A DNA stretch of 7,110 nucleotides from Candidatus Zixiibacteriota bacterium (GTDB lineage Bacteria > Zixibacteria > MSB-5A5 > WJJR01). Positions 6,054 to 7,110 of the stretch are shown one piece after another; the stretch's first letter is position 1, and the number at the start of each line of letters is the position of its first letter. The position numbers and the translations under genes were made by a program. The notes under the pieces were generated by a model. It had not been told where the DNA came from, did not search any database, and was given only the letters and a program-made list of their open reading frames with translations. The stretch is from assembly GCA_020058315.1 (NCBI GenBank), contig JAGVEK010000468.1:1-7110 (forward strand). Reading direction: 5' to 3'.

Positions 6054-7110
6054 CTATTCTCCCGATCCCAAGATTCGCGGCAAAACGATCTTCCTGCGAG
6101 CCGCCAGCCGCGATTTTGCGGCGGTCGAGTGCGATTCGAGTATCCCCCGGACGCGGCCGGTCAGACGCGGCACGGACAGACCTGTCAGTTCCAGAAGCTG
6201 AGAACGGGTCCCATGAGTGACAAGGGAATCATCGACCCCTATCGAGCGCACTGTGACGGCGGGGCCGTGACGTTCGGTCAGCGTCTGCACCACTGCCTGT
6301 CCGAATCCGCCCCGGAGAACGCCCTCTTCGAGTGTGATGATCAGATCTTGCTGAGCGGCGATCTGTTCCAAAAGCGCGCTGTCGAGCGGCTTGACAAAGC
6401 GAGCGTTGATCACCTGAAGATTAATCCCTTCCGTCGCGAACTGCGCGGCGATCTGCAGCGCTGATCGCACCATCGACCCCACCGCGAGAATGCAGGCATC
6501 GCTTCCCGGCCGCAGGATCTCCCAGCGTCCGATGGGGATGGGCGTGAACTTGGTGTCACCGTCATAAGCCCAGCACTCATCTTTGGGAAAGCGGATTGCA
6601 AAAGGGCCTGCGTCGTACGCCAGGGCGGTGAACAAGAGATCGCGCAGCTCGTTTCCATCTTTGGGTGCGGCCACCACCATCCCGGGGACACAAGCCAAGT
6701 ACGCCAGATCGAGGTTGCCGTGATGTGTTGGACCGTCTTCGCCGGCGAGCCCCGCACGGTCCAGACAGAAAATGACCGGCAACTTCTGAATCGCGACGTC
6801 ATGCACCAGATGATCAAACGCCCTCTGGAAGAAGGTCGAGTAGATCGCGCAGACGGGGCGGAAGCCTTCACCGGCAAGACCGGCAGCGAACGTGACGGCG
6901 TGTCCCTCAGCTATCCCCACATCGAAGAAGCGTTGCGGAAATCTTTCGGCAAATTCGACCAGGCCGGTGCCGGTGCTCATGGCTGCGGTGATTGCGATCA
7001 ACCGTGGATCGCGTTCGCCGATCTGGATCATGGTCTTGCCAAACACATCCGTGTATTGCAGCGGGCCATCCACGACGGGGACCGGCTTCGCATCCGATTT
7101 GGGCTTCGCC
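6054..7110 (-). CDS. dxs: 1-deoxy-D-xylulose-5-phosphate synthase, C-terminal part (5' end outside window)
   Basis: Dxs condenses pyruvate with glyceraldehyde 3-phosphate, using thiamine diphosphate, to make DXP, the entry step of the MEP pathway. The frame is open to the window edge, leaving about 351 residues of the usual roughly 620. The N-terminal half with the diphosphate-binding G-D-G motif is off the window. Visible are a Lys/Pro-rich linker, the pyrimidine-binding domain (from Y-T-D-V-F-G at 7055-7038) and the C-terminal transketolase-like domain. Key motifs: G-I-A-E-G-H-A-V-T at about 6917-6891, where the Glu matches catalytic Glu370 of E. coli; Y-S-T-F-F-Q-R-A; D-R-A-G; G-P-T-H-H-G; and R-F-V-K-P-L-D. 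The residue after the catalytic Glu is Gly, where E. coli has Gln. The C-terminus carries a basic tail of about 25 residues beyond the end of the E. coli protein. A GTG at 7073 falls inside the conserved part and is not the start. The gene ends 74 bases before ispH. Confidence 0.95.
   Translation of the reverse strand, partial: AKPKSDAKPVPVVDGPLQYTDVFGKTMIQIGERDPRLIAITAAMSTGTGLVEFAERFPQRFFDVGIAEGHAVTFAAGLAGEGFRPVCAIYSTFFQRAFDHLVHDVAIQKLPVIFCLDRAGLAGEDGPTHHGNLDLAYLACVPGMVVAAPKDGNELRDLLFTALAYDAGPFAIRFPKDECWAYDGDTKFTPIPIGRWEILRPGSDACILAVGSMVRSALQIAAQFATEGINLQVINARFVKPLDSALLEQIAAQQDLIITLEEGVLRGGFGQAVVQTLTERHGPAVTVRSIGVDDSLVTHGTRSQLLELTGLSVPRLTGRVRGILESHSTAAKSRLAARRKIVLPRILGSGE

Noticed and set aside
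6040..6090. T7 run on the minus strand after the dxs stop, as a dxs terminator
   Set aside because: No stable hairpin precedes the T-run; only a weak 4-base pairing with a large loop is found. Reading through into ispH is more plausible.
5251..6201. Plus-strand open frame of 316 codons opposite ispH
   Set aside because: It is the antisense shadow of the ispH gene and runs through the gap into the dxs tail. The minus-strand product has every IspH signature residue, while this frame shows no recognisable domain.
1..7110. tRNA/rRNA genes, CRISPR arrays, insertion sequences, defence or secondary-metabolite systems
   Set aside because: No cloverleaf, regularly spaced repeat, transposase or cluster-type gene was seen on either strand. 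The five genes account for nearly all of the window.

Overview
The window looks like ordinary chromosomal housekeeping DNA from a GC-rich Gram-negative bacterium. The cell type is inferred from a lipoprotein-type signal, an exported M23 peptidase and a periplasm-facing, membrane-anchored PpiD/SurA-like chaperone. The style of the proteins (a secreted protein with a Y-P-L-x-V-G-N-x-W-x-Y motif, an M23 enzyme with a long Ig-like tail) resembles uncultured FCB-type or related candidate phyla. That placement is an impression, not a demonstrated assignment. Isoprenoids are made by the MEP pathway: its first enzyme (Dxs) and last enzyme (IspH) are both here.

Layout. A plus-strand lipoprotein gene of unknown function (33-860) has a strong ribosome binding site. 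It converges on a minus-strand gene for a secreted M23 metallopeptidase (894-2930); the short gap holds a near-perfect hairpin that contains the peptidase stop codon. The peptidase gene is divergent from a plus-strand ppiD/surA-like gene (3142-4941). Their shared 211-base region carries one recognisable promoter for each direction, and the one for the peptidase gene predicts a leaderless mRNA. The ppiD-like gene ends at a classic intrinsic terminator, followed by a REP-like palindromic element. Beyond that lie ispH (5095-5979) and the 3' part of dxs (6054 to the window edge), both on the minus strand and probably co-transcribed dxs then ispH.

How they fit together. Dxs makes 1-deoxy-D-xylulose 5-phosphate, which commits carbon to the MEP pathway, and IspH releases IPP and DMAPP at its end. 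The three other genes act in the envelope: a lipoprotein, a cell-wall endopeptidase and a periplasmic folding factor. They do not obviously form one system.

No mobile element, CRISPR array, tRNA/rRNA gene or defence system is visible. I do not see a clearly new biological system. The points worth a second look are the leaderless promoter, the parvulin signature split across two tandem domains, the internally duplicated lipoprotein and two intergenic palindromic elements.
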